Assembly (NCBI RefSeq): GCF_008974285.1
Contig: NZ_BKZV01000004.1
Span: 356,752 to 420,751 of the forward strand
DNA from: Thermogemmatispora aurantia
Lineage (GTDB): Bacteria; Chloroflexota; Ktedonobacteria; Ktedonobacterales; Ktedonobacteraceae
DNA length: 64,000 bases
Reading direction: 5' to 3'
Shown: one piece after another, positions 1 through 8,308 of the stretch
Layout: every line of letters starts with the position of its first letter
How positions within the stretch are numbered: the stretch's first letter is position 1
Made by a program: the position numbers and the translations under genes
The notes under the pieces: model-generated
The model's input: the letters and a program-made list of their open reading frames with translations, nothing else
Databases searched by the model: none
What the model was told of the DNA's origin: nothing

Positions 1-78
1 CCAGAACGCGGTAGAGGTGGAAGTCTGGACGTGCCGGCAGAGAGATGGAAAGAGACAACGGAGGAGAAAGGAGAAGCT

Positions 79-1446
79 ATGGCCTCTCACAGCGAGAGCA
101 TTCGCTGGCAGAATCTCGACAAAAGCGTCCTCTGGCACCCCTTCACCCAGCAAAGCGACTGGGAGGCGGAAGCCCAGCTTGTCATCGAGCGCGCCGATGG
201 CTGCTATCTCATCGACAGCGACAACAATCCCTACCTTGATGGCGTCTCATCGCTGTGGGTCAACATCCACGGGCATCGTCACCCGACCATCGATCAGGCC
301 ATTCGCGAGCAGCTAGAGCGCGTCGCCCACACCACCTTTCTCGGCCTGACCCACCCTCCTGGCATCGAACTGGCGCAGCGGCTCGTCGATCTCGCGCCGG
401 GGCGCCTGCAGCGCGTCTTTTACTCCGACACCGGGGCTGCCGCAGTCGAGATCGCTCTGAAGATGGCTATCCAGTACTGGCAACAGTGTCCCTCGCCCCA
501 GCCGCAGCGCACCAAGTTTTTCGCCCTGCACAGCGCCTATCACGGCGACACCGTCGGCGCCATGAGCGTCGGCGGTATCGACATGTATCGTCGTTCCTAT
601 CTGGCGCTGCTCTTCCCTCATGTTGAAGCTCGCAGCGCCTACTGCTATCGTTGCCATCTGCAAAAAAGCTATCCGGCCTGTCAGATGGCCTGTCTTGAAG
701 AGGTGGAGCGAGTCATCAGCACCCATGCTCACGAGCTGGCGGCGGTCATCATGGAGCCATTGGTCCAGGCAGCGGCGGGCATCTATGTTTATCCCAAAGG
801 CTACACGCGCGCCGTCTGGGAGATCGCCAAACGTCATGGCATCCTCTTCATCGCCGATGAAGTCGCCACCGGCTTCGGGCGCACCGGCAAGATGTTCGCC
901 TGCGAGCACGAAGGTATCGAGCCTGACCTGATGGCCATCGGTAAGGGCCTGACCGGGGGCTACCTACCGCTGGCGGCCACTCTGGCCACCGAAGAGATCT
1001 ATCGCGCCTTCCTTGGTCCCGGGCGCACCTTCTATCACGGCCACACCTATACCGGCAATCCGCTGGCCTGTGCGGCGGCCCTGGCCAACCTGAAGGTCTT
1101 CGAGCAGGAGGAGACTCTGCAGCGGCTGGAGCTGCGCATTGCCTTGATGGAGGAGTGGCTGCGCTCGTTCCGCGCCCTACCGATCGTCGGAGACATTCGC
1201 CAGTGCGGTTTTATGGTTGGGATCGAGCTGGTACAGGACAAGAAGACAAAGACGCCTTTCCCGCCCGAGCAGCGGGTGGCTGTGCGCGTTATCAAGGAAG
1301 CACGGAAGCGTGGCCTGATCTTACGTCCACTTGGCGATGTTCTGGTCATCATGCCGCCGCTGGCGATCTCGCATCCCGAGCTGGTGCGCTTATTGGACAT
1401 TACGTATGCTGCTATCGAGAAAGTTGCGGAGGAAGTGCTCTCATGA
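79..1446 (+). CDS. bioA: Adenosylmethionine-8-amino-7-oxononanoate aminotransferase
   Basis: This is a PLP-dependent class III aminotransferase of biotin synthesis. It moves an amino group from S-adenosylmethionine to 8-amino-7-oxononanoate (KAPA), giving 7,8-diaminononanoate (DAPA), in the cytoplasm. The 455-residue length fits BioA. The early motif 'VLWHPFTQ' is typical of the family. The motif 'DLMAIGKGLTGGYLPLAAT' holds the PLP lysine, near Lys289, and 'FIADEVATGFGRTGKMFA' is the cofactor-binding aspartate region. An in-frame ATG lies upstream at 31, but the ATG at 79 follows a GGAGAAAGGAGAAG ribosome site and begins where BioA similarity begins. Its stop overlaps the bioD start (ATGA), so the two genes are translationally coupled. 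The bioA-bioD-bioB order makes the assignment secure. Confidence 0.95.
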   Translation: MASHSESIRWQNLDKSVLWHPFTQQSDWEAEAQLVIERADGCYLIDSDNNPYLDGVSSLWVNIHGHRHPTIDQAIREQLERVAHTTFLGLTHPPGIELAQRLVDLAPGRLQRVFYSDTGAAAVEIALKMAIQYWQQCPSPQPQRTKFFALHSAYHGDTVGAMSVGGIDMYRRSYLALLFPHVEARSAYCYRCHLQKSYPACQMACLEEVERVISTHAHELAAVIMEPLVQAAAGIYVYPKGYTRAVWEIAKRHGILFIADEVATGFGRTGKMFACEHEGIEPDLMAIGKGLTGGYLPLAATLATEEIYRAFLGPGRTFYHGHTYTGNPLACAAALANLKVFEQEETLQRLELRIALMEEWLRSFRALPIVGDIRQCGFMVGIELVQDKKTKTPFPPEQRVAVRVIKEARKRGLILRPLGDVLVIMPPLAISHPELVRLLDITYAAIEKVAEEVLS

Positions 1447-2249
1447 AATGGGCCTGCTTTATTACTGGCACCGATACGGGCGTTGGCAAGACCGTGGTTA
1501 CGGCGGCCCTGGCTGCGGCCCTGGTACAGCGCGGGCTGCGCGTCGGGGTGATGAAGCCGGCAGAGACCGACTGTCCCCCGGAGCAGGGACGTGAGGGGGC
1601 CCATGATGCGCAGTGGCTGCGTCAGGTGGCGCACTGTACGGCGCCGCTGGAGCTGATCGTCCCATATGCCTTGCCGCTGCCGCTGGCCCCGGCCCTCTCG
1701 GCGGAGGAGGCCGGGGTCACCATCGAATTGGCCGAAATCGTCCACTGCTATCGACAGCTCCTGGCGACCCATGATGCGGTGCTTGTCGAAGGAGCGGGTG
1801 GTCTCTTGGTGCCGCTGACGGCCCAGCAGACTATGCTTGATCTGGCCGTCACGCTGGGGCTACCGCTGCTGGTCGTCGCGCGCAACGTCCTGGGAGTCAT
1901 CAACCACACCTGTCTGACCGTCGCCGTGGCCAACCGGCGGACGCGCGTCCTGGGCGTTGTGCTCAACCATCCGGGAGCACCTGACGAGAGCGATCTGTCG
2001 GTGCGCAGCAATGCCGACGCCTTGCGGCGCTGGTGTCCGGTGCCGTTGTATGGTCCCTTGCCCCATCTCACCGACCTGAACGAGGAGGCCCTGGCGGCTG
2101 CCGGCAGCCAGCTTCTGGGCGCCGGATTGCTGGAGAGCATGGCGCTGGACATCGCCGAGGGTCAGGGAGTTGGCACGACTGCGGCGGCATCGGCGTCGGC
2201 GACGGAAGAGGGGATTCCCACCGAGCCGCTCAATGAAGCGGGCGCCTGA
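1443..2249 (+). CDS. bioD: ATP-dependent dethiobiotin synthetase
   Basis: The enzyme carboxylates 7,8-diaminononanoate with CO2 and ATP to close the ureido ring, giving dethiobiotin. The N-terminus 'FITGTDTGVGKT' (about residues 7-17) is the characteristic BioD P-loop. 'KPAETDCPPEQG' and 'VLVEGAGGLLVPL' (about residue 110) are the conserved substrate and nucleotide regions. The ATG at 1443 overlaps the bioA stop by four bases and puts the P-loop at the usual distance from the N-terminus. At 268 residues it is slightly longer than many BioD proteins (about 225). The extra part is an Ala/Thr/Ser-rich tail after about residue 235 that looks disordered. The product feeds BioB, encoded 35 bases downstream. 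Confidence 0.95.
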   Translation: MKWACFITGTDTGVGKTVVTAALAAALVQRGLRVGVMKPAETDCPPEQGREGAHDAQWLRQVAHCTAPLELIVPYALPLPLAPALSAEEAGVTIELAEIVHCYRQLLATHDAVLVEGAGGLLVPLTAQQTMLDLAVTLGLPLLVVARNVLGVINHTCLTVAVANRRTRVLGVVLNHPGAPDESDLSVRSNADALRRWCPVPLYGPLPHLTDLNEEALAAAGSQLLGAGLLESMALDIAEGQGVGTTAAASASATEEGIPTEPLNEAGA

Positions 2250-2284
2250 TTACCGGCAAGCTGCCTGGGGAGGAAAGAAGATTG

Positions 2285-3352
2285 ATGATTGTTGATTTTC
2301 AGCATTTGGCTGACAAAGCCATCAATGGAGAGGTTTTGACGCGCGAGGAATGTCTTGCGGTGCTGACCTGCCCGGATGAGCGTGTCTTAGATCTCCTGGC
2401 TGCGACCTATCGCGTGCGACTGACCTTCTGTGGTCGGCGTGTGCATCTGCACATGCTCATCAACGCCAAGAGCGGGATCTGTCCCGAGGATTGTCATTAT
2501 TGCTCGCAGTCGAGTATTTCGCGGGCGGCCATCGAGCGCTATCCGCTGGTCAGTCTGGAGCGTCTGCTGGAGGGGGCGCGCCGGGCGAAGGAGGCGCACT
2601 GTCGGCGTTATTGCATTGTCATCAGCGGGCGTGGTGCCAACAATCGTGAGATCGATTTTCTGGTGCGGGCCGTGCGGCGTATCAAAGAAGAGGTGGACAT
2701 TGCCATCTGCTGCAGCGTCGGGCTGATCTCGGAAGAGAAGGCGCGCCGGCTCGCTGAGGCGGGAGTGGAGCAGCTCAATCATAACTTGAATACCAGCGAG
2801 CGCTACTATCCGACCATCTGTACGACACATACCTATGAAGATCGCTGGCAGACCCTCCAGGCGGCGCGGCGGGCTGGCTTGCACCTGTGTAGTGGGGCGA
2901 TCTTTGGTCAGGGGGAGTCGCTGGAGGATATTATCGATGTGGCGCTGGCCCTGCGCGAGCTGGAGCCGCAATCGATTCCGGTGAATTTCCTGTTGCCAAT
3001 TGCGGGGACGCCCCTTGAGAACACGCGCTATTTGCGCCCCTATGACTGCCTGCGCATTCTCTGCCTGATGCGCCTGACGAATCCAAAGCAGGAGATTCGC
3101 GTCTCAGCGGGGCGTGAGGTGCACTTGCGTTCATTGCAGCCATTGGCGCTCTATGCGGCCAATTCGGTCTTTGTGTCGGGCTATCTGACGACGCCGGGGC
3201 AGCATTATGAGGAGACGTGGCAGATGATTCGTGATCTAGGCTTTGAGATTGAGGAGCATGTCCCTGAAAGGCCGGAGGAGGCGGCAGCGGTCCTGACGGT
3301 TGATGAGGTCGGTGAGGCCGGCAAGTCGGTTCAAGCTGGTGGGGCTGACTGA
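2285..3352 (+). CDS. bioB: Biotin synthase (radical SAM)
   Basis: This radical SAM enzyme inserts sulfur into dethiobiotin, the last step of biotin synthesis. The 4Fe-4S ligands are visible as C-x3-C-x2-C in 'GICPEDCHYCSQ' (Cys66, Cys70, Cys73 from this start). The TIM-barrel landmarks 'LNHNLNT' and 'CSGAIFGQGES' follow, and 'IPVNFLLPIAGTP' and 'RVSAGREVH' supply conserved residues near the 2Fe-2S site. The length of 355 residues is normal. A GGGGAGGAAAG ribosome site at 2267-2277 serves either TTG at 2282 or ATG at 2285, which differ by one residue; I prefer the ATG. A strong hairpin 50 bases after the stop ends the bioA-bioD-bioB operon. No bioF or bioC/bioH is nearby. Confidence 0.96.
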   Translation: MIVDFQHLADKAINGEVLTREECLAVLTCPDERVLDLLAATYRVRLTFCGRRVHLHMLINAKSGICPEDCHYCSQSSISRAAIERYPLVSLERLLEGARRAKEAHCRRYCIVISGRGANNREIDFLVRAVRRIKEEVDIAICCSVGLISEEKARRLAEAGVEQLNHNLNTSERYYPTICTTHTYEDRWQTLQAARRAGLHLCSGAIFGQGESLEDIIDVALALRELEPQSIPVNFLLPIAGTPLENTRYLRPYDCLRILCLMRLTNPKQEIRVSAGREVHLRSLQPLALYAANSVFVSGYLTTPGQHYEETWQMIRDLGFEIEEHVPERPEEAAAVLTVDEVGEAGKSVQAGGAD

Positions 3353-3402
3353 GGAAGGCTGCTGGACCAGGCTGCCTGCCGGTTCATGGATCACGAAAAA
3401 GC

Positions 3403-3449
3403 AGAGGGCAACCGTCCTGCTTTGAGCGAGCGGGATGGTTGCCCTCTTT
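3403..3449 (+). terminator. Rho-independent terminator after the biotin operon
   Basis: A 15-bp inverted repeat (3403-3417 with 3433-3447, one G-U pair) encloses a 15-nt loop and is followed by TTTC. It sits 50 bases after the bioB stop and just before the converging gene at 3483-3800, so it may work in both directions. Confidence 0.7.
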
Positions 3450-3482
3450 CTGCACAGGTCTGGGAGTGCGGGGGGGTGAGCT

Positions 3483-3800
3483 TTAGGGTTCAGTGTCGTC
3501 GCTTTCGTGCTCGAGGAGATAGGGGAGCAAGAGAGCGCGCAGGTGCTCGGCGTCAGGGGCCTGGCCGATCATGAGCAAGAGCTGATGGATGGTGCGCAGC
3601 GAATGGATGTGAGCGGCCACGGTGGTGGCGAGGGGCTCCAATTGGGGGAAGCAGCTGCGCACACCGGTGACGAAGTCTTCGCGGCCCTCTAGCAGGTCTT
3701 GCTGGATGGCTTGCTGAATACCTTGCTGCAGTCCTTCCTCAATGAGGGCACGGGCGGCGTCGGTCTGTTTGAGTTCGGCGATGAGGTCATCGAGTGACAT
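3483..3800 (-). CDS. Truncated Rpn-family protein (C-terminal remnant)
   Basis: This 105-residue frame matches only the C-terminal third of the two neighbouring full-length Rpn-family genes: 'ELKQTDAARALIEEGLQQGIQQAIQQDLLEGREDF' and 'RFPQLEPLATTVAAHIHSLRTIHQLLL' are almost repeated in the gene at 3938-4927. The nuclease core is absent, so it is probably a decayed paralogue left after tandem duplication and deletion. It does have an ATG with an AAAGGA site about a dozen bases upstream, so a short peptide could be made. The DNA between it and the next gene holds a strong hairpin rather than the missing N-terminal part. Confidence 0.55.
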   Translation of the reverse strand: MSLDDLIAELKQTDAARALIEEGLQQGIQQAIQQDLLEGREDFVTGVRSCFPQLEPLATTVAAHIHSLRTIHQLLLMIGQAPDAEHLRALLLPYLLEHESDDTEP

Positions 3801-3843
3801 AGCGGCCTGCGATCCTTTCCTTATCTTCGTAGGGGGTGAGTGA

Positions 3844-3874
3844 TCAGCTCCCGCTCGTGACGAGTGGGAGCTGA
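3844..3874 (-). terminator. Strong hairpin downstream of the Rpn-family gene
   Basis: A 14-bp stem (3844-3857 with 3861-3874, one G-U pair) has a 3-nt loop and lies 63 bases past the stop of the minus-strand gene at 3938. There is no clear U-tract, so it could be a terminator or a stabilising 3' hairpin. Confidence 0.45.
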
Positions 3875-3937
3875 CCAGAGAAAGGGAGAAGCTAACTCCG
3901 ACGGCGGTGAAAGTGGGTGATGAGAGAAAGGGTCTGG

Positions 3938-4927
3938 CTAAGGCTGGGAGCCGTTGCCGGTCGGCGGCTGACCCGTGTTGTCAGGCAGATGGGCGAGCAG
4001 CAACGACTGGAGCTCCTCGGCGCTGCGTGCGAGGCCGATCGTGAGCAGGAGCTGATGGATGGTGCGCAGCGAATGGATATGAGCGGCCACGGTGGTGGCG
4101 AGCGGCTCCAACTGGGGGAAGCGGCTGCGCACGCCAGCGATGAAGTCCTCGCGGCCCTCTAGCAGGTCTTGCTGGATGCCTTGCTGAATACCTTGTTGGA
4201 TGCCTTGCTGAATACCTTGCTGCAGCCCTTCCTCAATGAGGGCACGGGCAGCGTCGGTCTGTTTCAGTTCTTGTAAAAATTCGGTCAGCATCGTGAACTG
4301 CTCCTGAAGCCACTGGCGCTCGCTGGCGGGAGCGTCGGCCCAGGCCAGCGAGGCTAACAACAAACCCACTTCGAGTAACTCATACTGACGTGCCTGCTGC
4401 AGGCGCTCGATCATCGCCCGGATGACCTGGCGACTGCGCCCCTCGCGAGTGAGTGGCAGCAGAGGTAATAACCCTGGCAATTGTCTCGCAAGCAACTCCT
4501 GCGCTGGCAGCTCCCAGAGCTTGATCACCTGAAAGTAGAAGTCGTAAACGGGGGTAGCGTTAGGCAGTTGACGCCGGTAGGGTGTCGCAACTACCCCGCA
4601 ACGACGCAGATAGATCACGCAGGAGAGCACAGGATAGCCGTAGCGTTCGTCTGCAAGGATATTATACATCAGCAGACGCTGGGCCATCTTGCCATCGGCC
4701 CGGCTCTGAAACTCTAGATGAATGAGCAGCGTTTTCCCCTCCAGAGAGCAGGCGCTCAATGTGTCGGCGGCGAGCAGCCCTAGCTCAGGAAGGGACGGAT
4801 CGGGTTTCAGGACAAACTCCCCAGAGGCATGCTGCAGCAAGCGAGCCTGCGGCAGAATAAAGGTGATCAGGTCCTGTGCCGCCAGCCCGAAGAGTCGCTT
4901 CATGCTCCGGTCCCAGTGGGAAACCAT
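3938..4927 (-). CDS. Rpn-family recombination-promoting nuclease/putative transposase
   Basis: The 329-residue protein belongs to the Rpn/YadD (PDDEXK_2-type) family, whose studied members are DNA endonucleases that raise RecA-independent recombination. The N-terminus 'SHWDRSMKRLFGLAAQDLITFILP' is the usual start of the family. 'LLIHLEFQSRADGKMAQRLLMYN' (near residue 75) is the ExQ nuclease motif and the helix after it. The C-terminal part carries 'QQGIQQGIQQGIQQG', a short-period repeat common in these proteins. The ATG at 4927 was chosen because the paralogue at 5215-6246 begins at the same residue, although an in-frame start exists at 5089. Its promoter matches that of the paralogue. Activity on DNA is known for the family but not shown here. 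Confidence 0.8.
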   Translation of the reverse strand: MVSHWDRSMKRLFGLAAQDLITFILPQARLLQHASGEFVLKPDPSLPELGLLAADTLSACSLEGKTLLIHLEFQSRADGKMAQRLLMYNILADERYGYPVLSCVIYLRRCGVVATPYRRQLPNATPVYDFYFQVIKLWELPAQELLARQLPGLLPLLPLTREGRSRQVIRAMIERLQQARQYELLEVGLLLASLAWADAPASERQWLQEQFTMLTEFLQELKQTDAARALIEEGLQQGIQQGIQQGIQQGIQQDLLEGREDFIAGVRSRFPQLEPLATTVAAHIHSLRTIHQLLLTIGLARSAEELQSLLLAHLPDNTGQPPTGNGSQP

Positions 4928-4969
4928 CGCCCGGTGCACTTCCTCCTTGATGGCAGAGCTTCTGAGAGG

Positions 4970-4998
4970 AGTATACCAGCTTGAGTAATAGAGATCAA
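4970..4998 (-). promoter_or_regulatory. Promoter of the Rpn-family gene at 3938-4927
   Basis: On the minus strand, TTGATC (4993-4998) and TATACT (4970-4975) are 17 bp apart. The same hexamers and spacing occur upstream of the paralogue at 5215-6246. Confidence 0.6.
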
Positions 4999-5029
4999 TA
5001 TCTAAAACGATAAATTTTCCTGAGAATGT

Positions 5030-5061
5030 GTGATCATTTCTAAACAAGCAAGCTATATTTA
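5030..5061. repeat. Upstream element shared by the two Rpn-family genes, copy 1
   Basis: A 24-base block beginning GTGATCATTTCTAAACAAGC is followed after one variable base by ATATTTA. The same block is at 6347-6378, upstream of the other paralogue. It lies about 30 bases upstream of each -35 box and may be a regulator site or simply the end of the duplicated unit. Confidence 0.6.
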
Positions 5062-5214
5062 AAGAAGAGAGCAGTGAAATGGGAGCCACGACTCTGCCCG
5101 GGTAGTGGTGGTGAGGAGGAGGGCCGTCAGCGCAGAGCGAGCAGGTGGGTGCGAGAGGGCGTGCTCGCTCTGCGGGCCGACGGGATCTCGGAGCAGGATC
5201 AGCTCTTGGACTCG

Positions 5215-6246
5215 CTAGCGGGAGCCGTGGTCGGTGGGAGCGCTTGGGGGCTGGTCATCGCTTGCGGGCAGGTGGGCGAGCAGGAGAGCGCGCAGACGCT
5301 CGGCGTCGGGCAGAGTAGCGGCCTGTCCAGTGAGCATCAAAAGCGTGTCAAGATCGCTGATGGCGGTAGCGGCCAGAGCGGCAAGCTCGCTGAGAGAGGA
5401 GAAACGGGCACTGACAATGTCTACCAGGAGCCGCCGGTTCTTCTGGAGACTTTCTTGTAAGCCCTCTTGACGGCCCTGCTGGAGGCCTTCTTGTAAGCCC
5501 TCTTGGCGACCCTGCTGGAGGCCTTCTTGTAAGCCCTCTTGACGGCCTTCCTGGATAAGAGCGCGGGCGGCGTCGGTCTGCTTCAATTCTTGTAAAAATT
5601 CGGTCAGCATTGTGAACTGCTCCTGAAGCCACTGGCGCTCGCTGGCGGGAGCGTCGGCCCAGGCCAGCGAGGCTAACAACAAACCAACTTCGAGTAATTC
5701 ATACTGGCGCGCCCGCTGCAGGCGCTCGATCATCGTGCGGATAACCTGGCGACTGTGCCCCTCACGCGAGAGCGGCAACAAAGGCAGCAACCCCGGAAGC
5801 TGCCGCGCCAGCAAGGCCTGTGCCGAAAGTTCCCAGAGTTTGACGATGCGAAAGTAGAACTCATGCACAGGCGAATCATCAGGCAGAAAGCGCTGATAGG
5901 GCGTCGTCGGGACACCACAGCGGCGCAGGTAGATGACACACGAGAGCACCGGGTACCCGAAGCGCCGGTCTGCAAGAATATTATACATCAGCAGGCGCTG
6001 GGGCATGCTGGGGTCAGCCCGACTCTGAAACTCCAGGTGGATGAGCAGAGGCTTGCCCGCCAGCGTGCAAGTGCTCAAGGCATCAGCGTACAAGGCTCCT
6101 AGCTCGGTGAGCGGCGGATCAATGGCAAGCACAAACTCGCCCGAAGCCTGCTGGACATGGCTGGCCCCCGGCAAGACAAAGGTGATCAGATCCTGCGCGG
6201 CCAGCGAGAACAGCCGCTTCAGGCTGAGATCCCAGGACGAGACCAT
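5215..6246 (-). CDS. Rpn-family recombination-promoting nuclease/putative transposase (paralogue)
   Basis: This 343-residue paralogue of the gene at 3938-4927 has the same layout: 'SSWDLSLKRLFSLAAQDLITFVLP' at the N-terminus, the nuclease motif 'LLIHLEFQSRADPSMPQRLLMYN', and 'ASERQWLQEQFTMLTEFLQE' in the middle. It differs in a much longer glutamine/glycine run built on QEGLQQGRQ, coded by near-identical DNA repeats at about 5455-5555 that could expand or contract by slippage. The tail ('ALAATAISDLDTLLMLTGQA') is diverged from the first copy. Duplicated coding and upstream DNA suggest local tandem duplication. It is probably a nuclease of the Rpn family; its biological role is unknown. Confidence 0.8.
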   Translation of the reverse strand: MVSSWDLSLKRLFSLAAQDLITFVLPGASHVQQASGEFVLAIDPPLTELGALYADALSTCTLAGKPLLIHLEFQSRADPSMPQRLLMYNILADRRFGYPVLSCVIYLRRCGVPTTPYQRFLPDDSPVHEFYFRIVKLWELSAQALLARQLPGLLPLLPLSREGHSRQVIRTMIERLQRARQYELLEVGLLLASLAWADAPASERQWLQEQFTMLTEFLQELKQTDAARALIQEGRQEGLQEGLQQGRQEGLQEGLQQGRQEGLQESLQKNRRLLVDIVSARFSSLSELAALAATAISDLDTLLMLTGQAATLPDAERLRALLLAHLPASDDQPPSAPTDHGSR

Positions 6247-6284
6247 AGAGTGAGGCGCTCAACCTCCTTCAGCGTGCTGAGGGA

Positions 6285-6313
6285 AGTATAGCAGATTTGG
6301 AAACATAGATCAA
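6285..6313 (-). promoter_or_regulatory. Promoter of the Rpn-family gene at 5215-6246
   Basis: On the minus strand, TTGATC (6308-6313) and TATACT (6285-6290) are 17 bp apart, the same architecture as at 4970-4998. The gene start is 39 bases downstream of the -10 box. Confidence 0.6.
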
Positions 6314-6346
6314 GGGCTTTTGATGGAAAGATCGCTTGAAAAAGAA

Positions 6347-6378
6347 GTGATCATTTCTAAACAAGCAAGCGATATTTA
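6347..6378. repeat. Upstream element shared by the two Rpn-family genes, copy 2
   Basis: Second copy of the block at 5030-5061, identical over its first 24 bases and again in the ATATTTA end. It lies upstream of the -35 box of the gene at 5215-6246. Confidence 0.6.
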
Positions 6379-6663
6379 GTAGAGCCACTGCGAAAGCCTC
6401 TCACAGCCGCTCGCCGGCCTGCTTGACGGAAGGAGAAAACTGCGGCAAGGCGCTGCCCCGTCCGTCCGCTCCGCGGGCAGGGACCTCACGCCGCCTGCTC
6501 GCGCTCAAGAGAAAGTCGGTCTGAAGGGGCCTGACGACGGCCAGACTGGCAGGCTGAAACTTCGAAGGCACACAGCATGATCAGTGAGGCAGTCGCCGGG
6601 AGCAGCTAGCCCATATCTCGGCGCTCACAGTGCAAGACGAATGGGGACAGGGAAGACGACGGC
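6379..6663. other. Intergenic region with no recognisable gene
   Basis: Together with the promoter region just before it, this makes about 400 bases between the second Rpn-family gene and the XRE gene. I see no reading frame with family signals, no clear RNA fold and no strong repeat here. Confidence 0.5.
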
Positions 6664-6966
6664 TCACTCTTCCTGGTCCTGGTGCCCGTTCTCCGCTTCT
6701 TCCTCCGGCCCCTCAACCTCTTCAAGCAGCTCTTCCATCGGCACCTTGAGGTAACGCGCTACTTTCCAGAGCGTCAGCGAACTCGGCATGTAGTGCTTGT
6801 CGTGTACCATGCGGTACACCATATTCAAAGGGATATTGGCTTCTCGTGATAATCGCCCCTGGCTGATCCCTTTCTCCTGGAGGACTTCTTTGATTCGGAG
6901 CCGTATCATGCAGATTCCGCCCTGGTGGACATATTCGCTCTGAGTATACAGAGCAGAGTGCCTCAT
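6664..6966 (-). CDS. XRE-family (Cro/C1-type) transcriptional regulator
   Basis: This small cytoplasmic DNA-binding protein has a Cro/C1 helix-turn-helix spanning about residues 20-80: 'MIRLRIKEVLQEKGISQGRLSREANIPLNMVYRMV' followed by 'LWKVARYLKVPMEELLEEV'. The last 20 residues are very acidic and look disordered. There are two plausible starts. The ATG at 6966 has a good GAGGAG site six bases upstream and gives 100 residues; the ATG at 6909 begins exactly at the conserved domain but has a weaker site. I chose 6966 on the ribosome site. The divergent spacer to the gene at 7126 carries two direct ATATA-containing repeats (near 6994-7002 and 7011-7019) that could be operators. Target genes are not known. 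Confidence 0.8.
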   Translation of the reverse strand: MRHSALYTQSEYVHQGGICMIRLRIKEVLQEKGISQGRLSREANIPLNMVYRMVHDKHYMPSSLTLWKVARYLKVPMEELLEEVEGPEEEAENGHQDQEE

Positions 6967-7004
6967 GTTAACTCCTCTAGAGGGTAGCCACTTATCGATA
7001 TACC

Positions 7005-7034
7005 TTGATTACGATATAGTCTTTGTGGTATTAT
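7005..7034 (+). promoter_or_regulatory. Putative promoter of the gene at 7126
   Basis: TTGATT (7005-7010) and TATTAT (7029-7034) are 18 bp apart, in the AT-rich divergent spacer between the XRE regulator and the hypothetical gene. The leader to the ATG would be about 85 bases. Confidence 0.45.
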
Positions 7035-7125
7035 GATAGAGGGTTAGCGAAAGAGAACACTGATAGATGTACTCTGTACGATAGCCACCGATTAGTGCCT
7101 TCTTAAAAAGAAAGGAGCGTGCAAG

Positions 7126-7395
7126 ATGACGCGCCAGGAAGCTGAAGCGCTGGCCGAGCGCATCCGCAACGATCGAGAAGCGCGGGTCACGGTCCTGCGC
7201 ATTCAAGAGCAGCGCGAGCCGCCGGGCAGCTATCATCTGCTCTGCGCCCATGCCAATGGTCTCTGTTTCCTGGTCACCAAAGAACAGGACTGGCAGCGCC
7301 AGCGCCAGCACGCGCTAGAAGGTCATCCCCTGACCAGGCTCGCTCTGGAGAAAGAGAGGTGGGAACCGTTGTCGCACTTCGACAGTGCCTTGTGA
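7126..7395 (+). CDS. Hypothetical protein (89 aa)
   Basis: I do not recognise this protein. It is short and charged, with an N-terminal helix ('RQEAEALAERIRNDREARVTVLRI') and a central 'SYHLLCAHANGLCFLVTKEQDW' stretch that looks like beta strands with two cysteines seven residues apart. No signal peptide or membrane segment is seen. An AAAGGAG site precedes the ATG at good spacing and a promoter-like pair lies upstream, which supports a real gene. It diverges from the XRE regulator, which may control it; that is inference from position only. Confidence 0.6.
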   Translation: MTRQEAEALAERIRNDREARVTVLRIQEQREPPGSYHLLCAHANGLCFLVTKEQDWQRQRQHALEGHPLTRLALEKERWEPLSHFDSAL

Positions 7396-7529
7396 GGTGG
7401 TGAGGGCGGCCTGCCTTGCGCTGCTGGTCTTGCTTTGCCTTGCCTCGCCTCGCCTGATGTGATGGTGATGGCCTGCTATTTCGTGGAGTTGGCTTTGTTG
7501 CCTTGCTGAAGAAGTGGAGAGTGGTTCTG

Positions 7530-8279
7530 ATGTTACGACGCACCCTCTTGCTCGGCTCGCCCGCGCTGGCTCTGGCCCTGACCGGGACCGGAACGGCTGC
7601 GCAAGACGCCGACGCCTGTGACGATCCGACCGTGGTCCTGGCGCTGGATAAAGACGAGTGTCAGGCGCGCCTGCTGATGCGAGCGGCGACGCTGGCCGAA
7701 CGCAGCGGCAGGCTCGTCGAAGCCCTCCGCCTGACGCAGGCGGCCTCTGAGCTGGCCCGGCGCTCGACTTCTCCCTACGCCGAGGTCCCCATCGCCTATC
7801 TGGCGGTCCTCTGCGGCGAATATGCCCGTCAGCACCACGATACCCCCATGTTGGAGACGGCCCACAGCCTGGCGCACAAGCTCCGCGGCACGCTCCTGCA
7901 CGATGGCGACCTGGCTCAGCTCCGCCTGCAGCTTGCCCTGTTGACCAGGCCCCAGGCCGCTGCTGAGCTGGCCCGTCTCACGCTCGACGTCTGGTGGCAC
8001 CCTGAGCTGATGCTCAGTGACGGAACCTGGCACTGGGCACGCGGGGGCTTTGTGGTGAAGTCGCTGGAAGCTCTGATCCTGGGCGGCTACCTGGCGCAGG
8101 CCCGCGAGCTGGCCGACTATTTCGCCCGCCATCCGCAGACCTTCACCGCCTACGAGGCCCTGCGCTGGGAATGGGCCGCCATTCGCACCCGCCTCTACGG
8201 CAGCCTGACTGAGCGCCGCGCCTTCCGCCGCCAGGCCTGCTGTCGCGGCTACGTCCGTCAAGCCGTGGTTGCCCTCTAA
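7530..8279 (+). CDS. Hypothetical protein with N-terminal signal-like segment
   Basis: No family is recognised. The ATG at 7530 gives about 249 residues starting 'MLRRTLLLGSPALALALTGTG', which looks like a signal or anchor segment. The rest is helical, with pairs such as 'LMRAATLAERSGRLVEALRLTQAASELARR' and 'LAQARELADYFARHPQTFTAYEALRWEW', the pattern of TPR-like repeats. In Ktedonobacteria such helical regions often form the C-terminal half of XRE or TPR regulators. Here there is no DNA-binding domain, so it may be a separated helical part. An earlier in-frame start at 7503 adds nine residues. Codon use resembles its neighbours. Confidence 0.6.
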   Translation: MLRRTLLLGSPALALALTGTGTAAQDADACDDPTVVLALDKDECQARLLMRAATLAERSGRLVEALRLTQAASELARRSTSPYAEVPIAYLAVLCGEYARQHHDTPMLETAHSLAHKLRGTLLHDGDLAQLRLQLALLTRPQAAAELARLTLDVWWHPELMLSDGTWHWARGGFVVKSLEALILGGYLAQARELADYFARHPQTFTAYEALRWEWAAIRTRLYGSLTERRAFRRQACCRGYVRQAVVAL

Positions 8280-8308
8280 TAAGGAATGCCTGGAGGAGGC
8301 TCGATGCA

